Assembly (NCBI RefSeq): GCF_009796285.1
Contig: NZ_CP047020.1
Coordinates: forward strand, 5,766,001 to 5,830,000
DNA: 64,000 nucleotides
Direction of reading: 5' to 3'
Source of the DNA: Streptomyces broussonetiae
GTDB taxonomy: Bacteria; Actinomycetota; Actinomycetes; Streptomycetales; Streptomycetaceae
Made by a program: the position numbers and the translations under genes. Each line of letters opens with the position of its first letter. Position 1 is the stretch's first letter. Below the pieces are notes generated by a model, which saw nothing but the letters and a program-made list of their open reading frames with translations, did not search any database and was not told the origin of the DNA. Of the stretch, positions 19,042 to 27,561 are shown piece by piece.

Positions 19042-19521
19042 CTAGCGGATGTTCGGGTCGAAGGTGAAGATCACCAGCGTGCCCAGCAGGATGGTGAACA
19101 CCGTGGCGGTGTAGAGCAGGGCCTTCAGCCACATACGGGAGGCGGCACGCTCCGCGTAGTCGTTGATGACCGTGCGCAGGCCGTTGGCGCCGTGCAGCAT
19201 CGCGAGCCACAGCATCAGCAGGTCCCAGACCTGCCAGAACGGGGACGCCCAGCGGCCGGCCACGAAGGCGAAGCCGACCTTGGAGACGCCGCCGTCCAGC
19301 ACGAGCTGGATCAGCAGGTGGCCGATGACCAGGACGACCAGCACGATGCCGGACAGGCGCATGAACAGCCAGGCGGCCAGCTCGAAGTTGCCCCGGGTCG
19401 ACTTGGGGGTCTTCTTCGTGCGCTTGCGCGGCGCCTCGATCAGCGGGGCCGGGTTGTCGACGGTGTAGACGGCGCCCTCGACGGGGCCGATCCCGGACGC
19501 GGTGGTTTCAGTCGTGGACAT
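19042..19521 (-). CDS. sdhD: Succinate dehydrogenase hydrophobic anchor subunit
   Basis: This 159-residue subunit begins with a long polar N-terminus (to about residue 45, with KRTKKTPKSTRGNFE), followed by three membrane helices: WLFMRLSGIVLVVLVIGHLL, LLMLWLAMLHGANGLRTV and ALLYTATVFTILLGTLVIF. The histidines in IGHLL and MLHGANG fit heme/quinone-site positions. The ATG is five bases after the sdhC stop, so the two anchors are tightly coupled. The SdhC/SdhD naming follows gene order. Confidence 0.93.
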   Translation of the reverse strand: MSTTETTASGIGPVEGAVYTVDNPAPLIEAPRKRTKKTPKSTRGNFELAAWLFMRLSGIVLVVLVIGHLLIQLVLDGGVSKVGFAFVAGRWASPFWQVWDLLMLWLAMLHGANGLRTVINDYAERAASRMWLKALLYTATVFTILLGTLVIFTFDPNIR

Positions 19522-19526
19522 CGGCG

Positions 19527-19907
19527 TCAGCTCCCGAACAGAACACGAGCGGCGTGGCCGAGCACGGGGTAGATCGCGCCGACCATCAGGACGACCCAGA
19601 CACCCATCACGGTCCAGAACATCTGCTTCTGGTAGCGCGGGCCCTTCGACCAGAAGTCGACGGCGATGACGCGCAGGCCGTTGAGCGCGTGGAAGAGAAT
19701 GGCGGCGACGAGGCCGTATTCGAGGCACGCGACGATCGGCGTCTTGTACGTGGCTACGACCTTGTCGTAGTCCTCGGGGGAGACACGCACGAGAGCGGTG
19801 TCCAGCACGTGGACGAACAGGAAGAAGAAAATGAGGACGCCGGTGACTCGGTGAGCCACCCAGGACCACATTCCTTCCCGGCCGCGGTACAGCGTTCCAG
19901 CCGGCAC
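19527..19907 (-). CDS. sdhC: Succinate dehydrogenase cytochrome b-556 subunit
   Basis: This 126-residue membrane anchor has three helices: HRVTGVLIFFFLFVHVLDTAL, ACLEYGLVAAILFHALNGLRV and a C-terminal MFWTVMGVWVVLMVGAIYPV. The heme-ligand histidine is probably that of LFHALNG. It is the first gene of sdhCDAB. GTG 19907 is supported by GGAGGG nine bases upstream. The operon promoter must lie in 19908-20099, which contains no other gene; no clear -10/-35 pair could be fixed there. Confidence 0.93.
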   Translation of the reverse strand: MPAGTLYRGREGMWSWVAHRVTGVLIFFFLFVHVLDTALVRVSPEDYDKVVATYKTPIVACLEYGLVAAILFHALNGLRVIAVDFWSKGPRYQKQMFWTVMGVWVVLMVGAIYPVLGHAARVLFGS

Positions 19908-20099
19908 GGAAGAACCCTCCGGGAGCGGGGACTAGGGCCGCGCCGGCTTCGGTGTCGGTCGGGCCCGGCCGGGTACGGTCCACCGGCCCTCTGCATCGTA
20001 TCCGTGCTGCACGGCGGTGCTTACGGGGGGCCTGCCCGAGTGATCAAACTGCCACCGGATGGGGGAGCGCCGGGCGGCTGCCGGGGGCGTGGTGCCCCG

Positions 20100-20672
20100 T
20101 CATGTGCCGACCGCGGGTGCGTTGGCGCTGGTCATGCCCCGCGACGGAGCCGCTGGTAGATGCGGTTTCGCACCCCTCAGGGAAATGGCCAGTCTGCTTC
20201 TTGCCAAGCGCCGGAGTTCCTCTGCCGCCACCACCCGTTCCTCCTCCGGATCGTTTGTCAATCGTGATCGGATGCCTTCGAGGATGTGGTCGAGTGCCTC
20301 GTCCGGGTGGACGTCACCCGGGTAGATGATGAACGCGTGTCCGAATCGTGCCTCGTAGGCCGCGTGAGCCGCACCCAGGGCCATGTGGGCCGCCGAGTAG
20401 GTGTCCTCGGGGAGGGCGGGGAGGGACTCTCCGGCCAGGGCCTCCGACAGGTCCGCCGGGGACAGGTCGTACGCCGCCTCGTCCGCAGCGGCCAGGAGGG
20501 ACTCCAGGTCGGGGTAGGGGCGGTGGTCCGCGATGCGGCGGGACCAGCGCAGGCTGCACAGACAGCGCAGGAGCAGGGCGCGGGCCTCGTCGTCGGGGGC
20601 GGTGTTGAAGGCGTCGAGGGGCTTGGGGAGGTACGGGAGACGGTGGGCGGGCAGCGTGGGTCCTCGCGTCAC
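20100..20672 (-). CDS. OHCU decarboxylase (UraD)-like protein with degenerate active site
   Basis: This 190-residue helical protein resembles 2-oxo-4-hydroxy-4-carboxy-5-ureidoimidazoline decarboxylase: LDAFNTAPDDEARALLLRCL near the start, the AAYEARFGHAFIIYPG block (about residues 102-117) and the terminal EELRRLARSRL. True UraD has a catalytic histidine in an AHP-LG motif and a downstream SxxEQ glutamate. Here these regions read LAGESLPALP and DTYSAAH, so both catalytic residues appear absent. No other urate-degradation gene is adjacent. It may be a non-catalytic paralogue. Confidence 0.7.
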   Translation of the reverse strand: MTRGPTLPAHRLPYLPKPLDAFNTAPDDEARALLLRCLCSLRWSRRIADHRPYPDLESLLAAADEAAYDLSPADLSEALAGESLPALPEDTYSAAHMALGAAHAAYEARFGHAFIIYPGDVHPDEALDHILEGIRSRLTNDPEEERVVAAEELRRLARSRLAISLRGAKPHLPAAPSRGMTSANAPAVGT

Positions 20673-20826
20673 ATGTGGCGTGGCAGGGGATGCTGTGAAA
20701 GGTGTGTCGTCAGGTTATCGAGAGTGGTCACTGTGTGTCCTCGTGGTGCCTGAAATTCACCCGGACGGCAGAGTTTGGGAACGCCCGGGTGACGAATGAA
20801 CAGCGGGTCGGTCGTACGTTGGCAGA

Positions 20827-22476
20827 GTGACCCAGCACAAACGCCGTGCTTCGGCGCAACAGGTGATACGTAAGCGGGCGGTGGTGGCCGCCGCGTTCGT
20901 CGGAACCATCGCGATCGGTACCGGCGTCGGTGTGTGGGCCTCGTCGGGCGGGAACGGCGGGAAGGCGGACGGGGGTGCGGCGCGGTCGTCCTCCGGCCAG
21001 GGGGGCGGAAGCGGCTCCGGCGCGTCGCAGAGCCCCACGCCCGGCCGGTCCTATGCGCTGTCCCGGGCGCCGCGGACGATACCCGCGGTGCACGCCTTCA
21101 CCCCGGCGCGGGGGCCGGGCTGGAAGCCGCAGAAGAACGAGCGCGTGGTGGTGAGCGACGCAGAGCTGGCCGACACGGGGCGGCTGATGGCCGGGGAGCT
21201 GGGGCTCACCTACGCGGGGGAGAAGGACGACGTGCGGGCGGGGGACGTCCGGCTCGCGCTCGGCGGCGGGGGCGGGAACCAGGAGTCGTACGCCATGACC
21301 GTCCGCGACGGACGGGTCGACATCAGCGGGCCGGGCGACGCGGGCGTGTTCTACGGCACCCGCACCCTCAAGCAGGAGGTCCACGGCGGCGCCGCGGCCC
21401 CGGAGGGGGTCGTGCGGGACGAGCCCGCCAAGCCGGTGCGGGGGTTCATGCTGGACATCGCGCGCAAGCCGTTCTCCGAGTCCTGGATCGAGGACCGGAT
21501 ACGCGAGCTGGGGGATCTCAAGTTCAACGAACTGGGACTGCACTTCTCCGACGACCAGGGTTTCCGGATCGAGTCCAGCACCCACCCCGAGATCGTCTCC
21601 AAGGACCACCTGACCAAGGCACAGGTCAAGAAGATCGTGGACCTGGCGAACAGCCGGCACATCACCGTCGTACCCGAGATCGACTCGCCCGGGCATCTGG
21701 GGGCCGTCATCGCCGCCCACCCGGACCTGCAACTGCGCAACGCCGACGGGGTGGCCACCAAGGGCGCGGTCGACATCTCCAAGCCCGGCTCCGCGAAGAT
21801 CGTCGACGACCTGCTGAACGAGTACGCGGGGCTGTTCACCGGCAACCAGTGGCAGCTGGGCGGGGACGAGTACCAGGCGCTCACCGTGAAGGACCCGCAG
21901 GCCTCGTATCCGCAGCTCGCAGCCGCTGCCCGGAAGGCCTACGGCTCCGGCGGCACGGTCGCCGGCCTCACCACCGGCTGGCTCAACGCCCGCGCCGACA
22001 CCGTGCGCGCCCACGGCAGGACCATGCGCGCCTGGAACGACGGCTTCTACCGCGGTACTTCCGTGCAGCCCGCCCAGGACCTCCAGGTCGCCTACTGGAC
22101 CGGCAAGGAGCTGGGCGCCCGGCAGCCGGTGGAGTACCTGAGCGCGGGCCGGAAGGTCGTCAACTACAACGACGAGTTCCTCTACTACGTCCTCGGTCAG
22201 CCGCAGACCTTCGTCTACCCGACCGGGAGGCGGATCTACGAGCAGTGGAACCCGTTGGTGGTGCGCGGCACGACCGCCGTACCGGCGAAGTACGACGGGC
22301 AGATACTCGGCGGAACCTTCGGGGTGTGGTGCGACTTCCCCGACGCGCAGACGCAGGCGCAGGTCGCAGCAGGCATACGGATGCCGCTGCGGGCCACCGT
22401 GCAGAAGCTGTGGGACCCGGGCAAACCGTCCCTGTCCTGGGCGGACTTCCAACAGCTTTCGGCCAGGCTGGGCTGA
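20827..22476 (+). CDS. Beta-N-acetylhexosaminidase, glycoside hydrolase family 20
   Basis: This 549-residue enzyme releases terminal GlcNAc or GalNAc from chitin- or glycan-derived oligosaccharides. An N-terminal anchor (VVAAAFVGTIAIGTGVGVWA, about residues 19-38) is followed by a Gly/Ser linker, so it is surface-attached or secreted. A GH20b-like domain precedes the barrel. Motifs are FMLDIARKPFSESWIEDRI, LHFSDDQGFRIES, VVPEIDSPGHLGA and the catalytic Asp-Glu pair LGGDEY near residue 345, where HxGGDE is usual. The GTG at 20827 places the anchor at the N-terminus. No clear DasR site lies upstream. Confidence 0.9.
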   Translation: MTQHKRRASAQQVIRKRAVVAAAFVGTIAIGTGVGVWASSGGNGGKADGGAARSSSGQGGGSGSGASQSPTPGRSYALSRAPRTIPAVHAFTPARGPGWKPQKNERVVVSDAELADTGRLMAGELGLTYAGEKDDVRAGDVRLALGGGGGNQESYAMTVRDGRVDISGPGDAGVFYGTRTLKQEVHGGAAAPEGVVRDEPAKPVRGFMLDIARKPFSESWIEDRIRELGDLKFNELGLHFSDDQGFRIESSTHPEIVSKDHLTKAQVKKIVDLANSRHITVVPEIDSPGHLGAVIAAHPDLQLRNADGVATKGAVDISKPGSAKIVDDLLNEYAGLFTGNQWQLGGDEYQALTVKDPQASYPQLAAAARKAYGSGGTVAGLTTGWLNARADTVRAHGRTMRAWNDGFYRGTSVQPAQDLQVAYWTGKELGARQPVEYLSAGRKVVNYNDEFLYYVLGQPQTFVYPTGRRIYEQWNPLVVRGTTAVPAKYDGQILGGTFGVWCDFPDAQTQAQVAAGIRMPLRATVQKLWDPGKPSLSWADFQQLSARLG

Positions 22477-22569
22477 GCCGGCGCTCCCTGTGACACCGGG
22501 AGGGGTCCGGACGCAGTAAGGGGAAGTACGGGCTCCGTACCGGTCGGTGCCCTGGCGAGGGAGACATTC

Positions 22570-23139
22570 ATGAGCCTGGTGGAACAAATCGCACAGGCCG
22601 ACGAACGCGGACTGGCCGCCAGCGGGTTGGCTTGTTTGGACCGGTGCCTGCCTCTGCTCGGTGCCGACGACGAACTGCTGCGGCCCCTGTGGGCGAGCCT
22701 TGCCGACGGCTCGGACTGGTCCGTGGGCCTGGAGCGGGCCCGGGGCAGCGTGGGTGCCGAGGAGGGCGCCGACGACGAGGCCGCGCTGCTGGTGCGGCGG
22801 ATGCTGGACGCGGCCCCGGCCGCGCGCACCGCCGACGCGGTACGGCCCTGGGCCGACGCCTGCTCGGTCGCCTCGCTGCGCATCCACCGGCTGCTCGACC
22901 CCGCCGCCGACGGCACCCCGGCCGCCGAAGCCCTCGACTCCGGGCGCGCGGGCGACACGGCGGACCTGCCGCCGCTGGTCGCCGCCGAGCTGCGCCGCCA
23001 GCGGGCCGTGCTGGACCTCCTCGCCGAACACGGCAGCCACGGCCTGCGCCGCGCACTGGACGTGTCGGTGGAGGGGCGCCGGGTGCTGCGGGCGGTGGTG
23101 TCCCGCCGGGCGCGCAGCGAGGCGGAGTCGGGGGCGTGA
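22570..23139 (+). CDS. Conserved Streptomyces protein of unknown function
   Basis: This 189-residue Ala/Leu/Asp-rich protein is predicted helical throughout (EQIAQADERGLAASGLACLD at the start; VEGRRVLRAVVSRRARSEAE at the end). It has no signal peptide, membrane helix or catalytic motif that I recognise. The third-codon GC bias and the GGGAGA element upstream of the ATG support it as a real gene. It lies 93 bases after the hexosaminidase and 126 before another small unknown gene on the same strand. Confidence 0.7.
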   Translation: MSLVEQIAQADERGLAASGLACLDRCLPLLGADDELLRPLWASLADGSDWSVGLERARGSVGAEEGADDEAALLVRRMLDAAPAARTADAVRPWADACSVASLRIHRLLDPAADGTPAAEALDSGRAGDTADLPPLVAAELRRQRAVLDLLAEHGSHGLRRALDVSVEGRRVLRAVVSRRARSEAESGA

Positions 23140-23265
23140 CCGTCCGGCCTGCGGCCAAGGCGATCCTGTGAGCGCTCTGCGGTGGACGTGGGGCGGTCCT
23201 GCGACGGTTGACGAAACGTTTCGAATCGGCGTGACGGATGGCGGGGCCGGCTCGCTCTTCCCTAT

Positions 23266-23673
23266 GTGACAGCCCAGGACGTGACACCACAGCAGGAGAC
23301 CAGGCCGCACGCCGCGGCGAAGCCGGTGCGGTGGGCGGCCGACACCGTGGCGATGGCGCGCGAGGGCGCCCGGGTCCGGCTCGACTACTCGGCGCAGAGC
23401 CTGTGGCGGGCGGACCGGATGATCGAGGAGATCCGCCGCGAGGGCCCGCCGTACCCCGCCGTCGAGAGCGCCCTGCGCGGTTTCGGCGCCTACGCGGGCG
23501 AGGTGATCGTCCGCCAGACCGGCGGCGAGTGGTGGGCGACGGGCGGTGAGTACTGGGTGCGCACCCCCGACGGCCGGCTGTGGGACCCCGTCGACGAGGC
23601 CCGGCGCGTGTACGGCGGCCACGGCTCGCTGCGCCTGTTGTGCCGGGACGCGACCTCCTCCGGACGGGCGTAG
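23266..23673 (+). CDS. Conserved actinobacterial protein of unknown function
   Basis: This 135-residue soluble protein has a Trp/Tyr/Gly-rich C-terminal part (GGEWWATGGEYWVRTPDGRLWDPVDEARR, read in two pieces about residues 85-113) that looks like a short beta sheet, after a helical start (WRADRMIEEIRREG). I recognise no named domain. The GTG start is supported by coding bias; a frame at 23238 in another phase is a shadow. It precedes the first ECF sigma gene by 161 bases. Confidence 0.68.
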   Translation: MTAQDVTPQQETRPHAAAKPVRWAADTVAMAREGARVRLDYSAQSLWRADRMIEEIRREGPPYPAVESALRGFGAYAGEVIVRQTGGEWWATGGEYWVRTPDGRLWDPVDEARRVYGGHGSLRLLCRDATSSGRA

Positions 23674-23834
23674 CCGGACCCGGAGGAGGCGCCGGGCGGG
23701 TACTACGGCCTAGCTGTGACACTTCTATGAGGCCCGGCGCTGATGATCGTGGAGGGCGGAGACACGGCCGGACGTGTCGGACCGTGAGGGACGCGCCACG
23801 CAGTGGCCATGAACTGGGCACGAACGAGGACGTC

Positions 23835-24467
23835 TTGGGCCAGGGAGGGGAACCCCGCCGCCCGCCGCCGCGGGACGCGGAGCTGGGCGCGGCCGTCGCG
23901 CGCGCCCAGGACGGCGACGAGACCGCCTTCGCGGTGGCCTACCGGATCGTGCAGCCCGGACTCCTCGGCTACCTGCGGGGTCTGGTCGGCGAGGACGCGG
24001 AGGACGTGGCCTCCGACGCCTGGCTGGAGATAGCCCGGGACCTCGGCCGGTTCAAGGGCGACGGCGCGGGCTTTCGCGGCTGGACCGCGACCATCGCCCG
24101 GCACCGTGCCCTGGACCATCTGCGCCGTCTGCGGGTGCGGCCCCGGGCCTCGGCCCTCGAACAGGACGCGCTGGAGCTGCCCGGCCGGCTCGACACCCAC
24201 GACCAGGCCCTGGAGTCGCTGTCCACCGAACGCGCGCTGGACCTGGTGCGCGCCCTCCCGCGCGACCAGGCCGAGGCCGTGCTGCTGCGCGTGGTCGTCG
24301 GCCTCGACGGCCCGTCCGCCGCGCGCGTCCTCGGCAAGCGCCCCGGCGCCGTCCGCACGGCCGCCCACCGCGGACTCAAGCGGCTCGCCCGGCATCTGGG
24401 CGCACAGGGCGAGGGTGGCACGGGTGTGACGGATGAGGGCCCGCGGACGCTGGGTGAGTCGGAATGA
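23835..24467 (+). CDS. ECF sigma factor, first of two tandem copies
   Basis: This 210-residue sigma-70 family protein has region 2 (AYRIVQPGLLGYLRGLVGED, then AEDVASDAWLEIARDLGRF, about residues 36-75) and region 4 (LPRDQAEAVLLRVVVGLDGP, then SAARVLGKRPGAVRTAAHRG). It should recruit RNA polymerase to a small regulon. TTG 23835 is chosen because GAGGA lies four bases upstream and the N-terminus then aligns with the second copy. Its stop overlaps the next start as ATGA, coupling it to the membrane partner. The near-identical layout at 25526-27330 indicates an ancient duplication. Confidence 0.88.
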   Translation: MGQGGEPRRPPPRDAELGAAVARAQDGDETAFAVAYRIVQPGLLGYLRGLVGEDAEDVASDAWLEIARDLGRFKGDGAGFRGWTATIARHRALDHLRRLRVRPRASALEQDALELPGRLDTHDQALESLSTERALDLVRALPRDQAEAVLLRVVVGLDGPSAARVLGKRPGAVRTAAHRGLKRLARHLGAQGEGGTGVTDEGPRTLGESE

Positions 24468-25246
24468 ACGCCGACGGCCGCGGGCCGTATGGAAGGCCGT
24501 ACGGATCCGCGTACGGCACCGGCACAGACACTGTTTCCGGGCCCGTGGATCCGGCGCGTCGGGTGGACCGGACGAGGACGGGAACGGACATGGGCGAACG
24601 GCACAGCGACGACGGGCTGCCCGACCGTCGGCGCGTACCTCCCAGTGTGTCCGAGTCGGCTGAAATGTCAGGGTTTGGGGCCTGGTTCGGTGCCGCCCTG
24701 CGTGCCGACGGTGTCGATCCCGAGGCCGAGCGCCGGGCCGTGGCCGCCTTCCGTGCGGCCCGTGCCGCCCCTTCGCCCGGCGCGCGCCGGGTGCGCGCCC
24801 GGCGCCGGGACGACTGGCGGCCCGCCGCACCGCGCCGTGCCCGGCTGACGCTGCGGGGCACGCTCTCGGTGGCGCTCGCGAGCGTCGCGCTGGGCGGGGT
24901 CGCCGTCGCGGCGATCGGTACGACGGGCTCCGGCGCGGACGCCGGCCGGGGCGCCGTGCATCCGGCCCGCCCCTCGGTGAGCGCCCCGTACCGCCCGGCT
25001 CCGGCCGCCGGGTCCGTGACCCCGGGCCCGTCCGGCCTCTTCGTGCGCCCGCGCCGCCCGGCCGCCGCTCGGGATGCGCCGACTCACCACGCCCGCAAGA
25101 AGCGCACGCAAGGGAAGCGCACGCAAGGGAAGCGCACGCAAGGGAAGCGCGGGCAAGAGAAAAAGGGTGACAAAGACGGCAATTCGGGCGTCAAGTCCCG
25201 TGGCGTCGCCCCGAGTTCGAAGCCGACCGGCCGGGCGAAGAAGTAG
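24464..25246 (+). CDS. Putative membrane-anchored anti-sigma partner of the first ECF factor
   Basis: This 260-residue protein has a polar N-terminal half, one membrane helix (about residues 130-150, TLSVALASVALGGVAVAAIG) and a basic Pro/Lys-rich outside part with three perfect KRTQG repeats plus a variant. Topology (cytosolic N-terminus, single helix, outside tail) and 4-bp overlap with the sigma gene fit an anti-sigma factor. It contains no cysteine and no HxxxCxxC zinc motif, so it is not the common ZAS type. Function is inferred from position and topology only. Confidence 0.65.
   Translation: MNADGRGPYGRPYGSAYGTGTDTVSGPVDPARRVDRTRTGTDMGERHSDDGLPDRRRVPPSVSESAEMSGFGAWFGAALRADGVDPEAERRAVAAFRAARAAPSPGARRVRARRRDDWRPAAPRRARLTLRGTLSVALASVALGGVAVAAIGTTGSGADAGRGAVHPARPSVSAPYRPAPAAGSVTPGPSGLFVRPRRPAAARDAPTHHARKKRTQGKRTQGKRTQGKRGQEKKGDKDGNSGVKSRGVAPSSKPTGRAKK
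25100..25159 (+). repeat. 15-bp tandem repeat encoding Lys-Arg-Thr-Gln-Gly
   Basis: Three perfect copies of AAGCGCACGCAAGGG (25100-25144) and one degenerate copy (25145-25159) lie in frame inside the membrane protein gene, giving a strongly basic extracytoplasmic stretch. Confidence 0.9.
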
Positions 25247-25279
25247 CGCCGGGCGGGAGAGGCGGGTGGCGCCGAGGCA

Positions 25280-25321
25280 ACGGCCGGGGCCGCCACCCCC
25301 CACAGGAGAGGCCCCGGCCGT
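25280..25321 (+). terminator. Hairpin after the first sigma/anti-sigma module
   Basis: ACGGCCGGGGC (25280-25290) pairs with GCCCCGGCCGT (25311-25321) in an 11-bp stem with a 20-base loop, 33 bases after the anti-sigma stop. There is no T tract. The rest of the 279-base gap (25322-25525) should hold the promoter of the second sigma gene; a TCACGAGTTAGTTGCATC stretch is relatively AT-rich. Confidence 0.7.
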
Positions 25322-25525
25322 CGCGCGGACGGGCCGCGCACGGCCCGTACTTCCTTCAGCGCCGTGAGTGCGTTTTCTGTCACACCCGGGTCGCGGCCGG
25401 CCTCCTCCCGCGCACTCCAGGCGCCGGTCACGAGTTAGTTGCATCTTCTACGGACGTGGACGGGGACCGCTTTCACGCCGTAACGTGCCTTTCGCGCCGA
25501 CCGAAGACAGGCGTTAGGGAGTGCG

Positions 25526-26188
25526 GTGCTGGGGGACGACGCGGAGCTGACCGCCGCGGTGCGTGCGGCACAGGACGGGGACGAGACCGCGTTCCGTACG
25601 GTGTATCGCGCCGTGCACCCACGGCTGCTCGGATACGTCCGCACGCTGGTCGGTGATCCGGACGCCGAGGACGTCGCCTCCGAGGCCTGGCTGCAGATCG
25701 CCCGTGACCTGGACCGGTTCAGCGGAGACGCCGACCGGTTCCGCGGCTGGGCCGCCCGGATCGCCCGCAACCGCGCCCTGGACCACATACGGATGCGCGG
25801 TCGCCGCCCCGCGATAGGCGGCGACGAGACGGAACTGACCGGACGGGCCGCCGAGTCCGACACCGCCGGTGAGGCCATCGAGGCCCTGGCCACCGACAGC
25901 ACCCTCTCCCTCATCGCGCGGCTCCCGCAGGACCAGGCCGAGGCGGTCGTCCTGCGTGTGGTGGTCGGTCTCGACGCCAAGAGCGCCGCCGAGACGCTCG
26001 GCAAACGCGCCGGTGCCGTACGCACCGCGGCGCACCGAGGCCTCAAGCGGCTCGCGGAGCTGCTCGGCCAGGATCCGGAATCGGTGGGCGCCCTGGATGC
26101 GCTCCCGCCCCAGCGAGAACCGCGCCACGGCGCGGTGTCGTCCGCAACTGTGACGCATACGCGTCCGCGGACGCAGAAGGACATGTGA
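25526..26188 (+). CDS. ECF sigma factor, second of two tandem copies
   Basis: This 220-residue paralogue of the 23835-24467 product shares the N-terminus (DAELTAAVRAAQDGDETAF versus DAELGAAVARAQDGDETAF), region 2 (AEDVASEAWLQIARDLDRF) and region 4 (LPQDQAEAVVLRVVVGLDAK, then KRAGAVRTAAHRGLKRLAEL). GTG 25526 begins the shared sequence. The differing region 2.4/4.2 residues (for example DHIRMRGRRPAIGG versus DHLRRLRVRPRASA) suggest separate promoter preferences. The stop shares one base with the next ATG (TGATG). Confidence 0.88.
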   Translation: MLGDDAELTAAVRAAQDGDETAFRTVYRAVHPRLLGYVRTLVGDPDAEDVASEAWLQIARDLDRFSGDADRFRGWAARIARNRALDHIRMRGRRPAIGGDETELTGRAAESDTAGEAIEALATDSTLSLIARLPQDQAEAVVLRVVVGLDAKSAAETLGKRAGAVRTAAHRGLKRLAELLGQDPESVGALDALPPQREPRHGAVSSATVTHTRPRTQKDM

Positions 26189-27330
26189 TGGCCGACGAGC
26201 ACGACAAGTGGCTGAACCGCAGGACGGCGGAACGTCTGCTGCGCGGGGAGTCACTGGAAGCCGTCGACGCCGGCGCCCGTGACCAGGCCGAACGTCTCTC
26301 CCGGGCGCTCGGTGCCCTGTCCGCGCAGGCGGCTGCCGCCACCGGTGAACTCCCCGGCGAACAGGCCGCCCTGGCCGCGTTCCGCAAGGCTCGCGAGGCC
26401 GCGGAGGCCGAGCGCACCGCCGCAGCCCTCGCCACAGCCGCCTCCGCCCGGCGTGCCGGCGCGGCCGAACCGCCCGCCGACGCGGGGCTGGTCCGCATCG
26501 GCGCCCCGGGCCGCGGGGCCCGTAGCGGAACCCCGGCCCGCCGCCCCCGCTGGGCCCGCCCGGCCCGGCTGGCGCTCGCCGCGGGGGTGAGCGTGGGCAT
26601 GCTCGGCGGGGTCGCCATGGCCGTCGGGAGCGGGGTGCTGCCCACACCGTTCGACTCCGGGAACCCCGGCCCTGCCGCCTCCGTCTCCGCCGGTCAGACC
26701 TCGAACGCGCCGCTCGCCTCGGTCTCTCCGTCGCTGACCCCGGACCCCGGTCCGGGCGTGCCGAGCGGCAGCACGGGCGCGGGTTCGGGCGGTGCCTCCG
26801 GCCGGGCCACCGGACCGGGCAGCAGCCCGGGCGCGAGCGGCGCACCGGGCTCCGGCGCCGCCTCAGGGGCGCCGGGCGGCCGCTGGCAGGACATCACCAC
26901 GGCCTGCCGGGACATCCGGGACGGCAGGCAGCCGGAGTCCGGCCGGCTGCGCGCGCTGGAGAACCTGGCCGGCGGCTCCGCACGGGTGAACCGCTACTGC
27001 AAGGTGATCCTGGCCACCGGTGACTCGGCGATCGGCGGCACGAACGGCAGCGGCGGCGACGACCCGGGAAAAGGCCAGGACCAGGGCAAGGGCCAGGGGA
27101 GCGGCGGGGACCGGGGCAAGGGGAACGGCCAGGGCGGTGACGACGAGGGCCAGGGCGACGACGACAGCCACCCGGGCCGCGGCCACCACGGCACCGGCGG
27201 TGACCACGGCAGGGGCCGGCACCGCGACGGCGCCGCACCCGCCCCCTCCGCCTTCACCCCTGAGCGCCCGACCCGGACGAGCGGTACCGCACCGGCCCCC
27301 GCACCCAGCCCGACGTACACCGCCCGCTGA
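26188..27330 (+). CDS. Putative membrane-anchored anti-sigma partner of the second ECF factor
   Basis: This 380-residue protein has a helical N-terminal domain beginning MADEHDKWLNRRTAERLLRG, then an Ala-rich helix. One membrane helix follows (about residues 130-152, LALAAGVSVGMLGGVAMAVG), then a long Ser/Gly/Pro-rich outside region. The outside region includes a small conserved island with two cysteines (TACRDIRDGRQ and RYCKVILA) and a tail of GKGQ, GDD and HGR units. The N-terminal domain probably holds the sigma factor; the tail may touch the cell wall. No zinc-binding anti-sigma motif is seen. Translationally coupled to the sigma gene. Confidence 0.7.
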   Translation: MADEHDKWLNRRTAERLLRGESLEAVDAGARDQAERLSRALGALSAQAAAATGELPGEQAALAAFRKAREAAEAERTAAALATAASARRAGAAEPPADAGLVRIGAPGRGARSGTPARRPRWARPARLALAAGVSVGMLGGVAMAVGSGVLPTPFDSGNPGPAASVSAGQTSNAPLASVSPSLTPDPGPGVPSGSTGAGSGGASGRATGPGSSPGASGAPGSGAASGAPGGRWQDITTACRDIRDGRQPESGRLRALENLAGGSARVNRYCKVILATGDSAIGGTNGSGGDDPGKGQDQGKGQGSGGDRGKGNGQGGDDEGQGDDDSHPGRGHHGTGGDHGRGRHRDGAAPAPSAFTPERPTRTSGTAPAPAPSPTYTAR

Positions 27331-27501
27331 CGCACGGTGTCCCCTCGCACCCCTGTGACCTGCGATTTCGTTGGTTCGAGAAATTTTTTCGGCGTCAGGT
27401 GTGACGTTTCTGAAGTCCAAGGCGCAGTACTGAGTGAGCCGACTGGTCATCGGCCGTCGCACTGAGCCGGGGTTCCCCCCGTACCCACGGCTCGTGCACC
27501 T

Positions 27502-27540
27502 GGCGCGGGCGGGACACGTTCCCCCGGTCCCGCCCGCGCC
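27502..27540. terminator. Terminator between convergent anti-sigma and L,D-transpeptidase genes
   Basis: GGCGCGGGCGGGAC (27502-27515) pairs perfectly with GTCCCGCCCGCGCC (27527-27540), a 14-bp stem with an 11-base loop. It begins 22 bases beyond the transpeptidase stop and could serve both strands. The remaining gap (27331-27501) includes an AT-rich GAGAAATTTTTTCGG stretch with no gene. Confidence 0.85.
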
Positions 27541-27561
27541 CATTCTCCTCCGCCTTCTGCG

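Noticed and set aside
20718..20740. DasR operator upstream of the hexosaminidase
   Set aside because: Only a half-site AGTGGTC is present; the second half does not match the known dyad.
20728..23622. 964-codon open frame antisense to the hexosaminidase and following gene
   Set aside because: No domain, signal or ribosome site; the + strand genes have clear GH20 motifs and codon bias.
27400..27420. TGTGACGTTTCTGAAG as a copy of the TGTGACACTTCTATGA stretch before the first ECF gene
   Set aside because: Similarity is partial, and the copy at 27400 has no downstream gene on that strand; too weak to call an ECF promoter.
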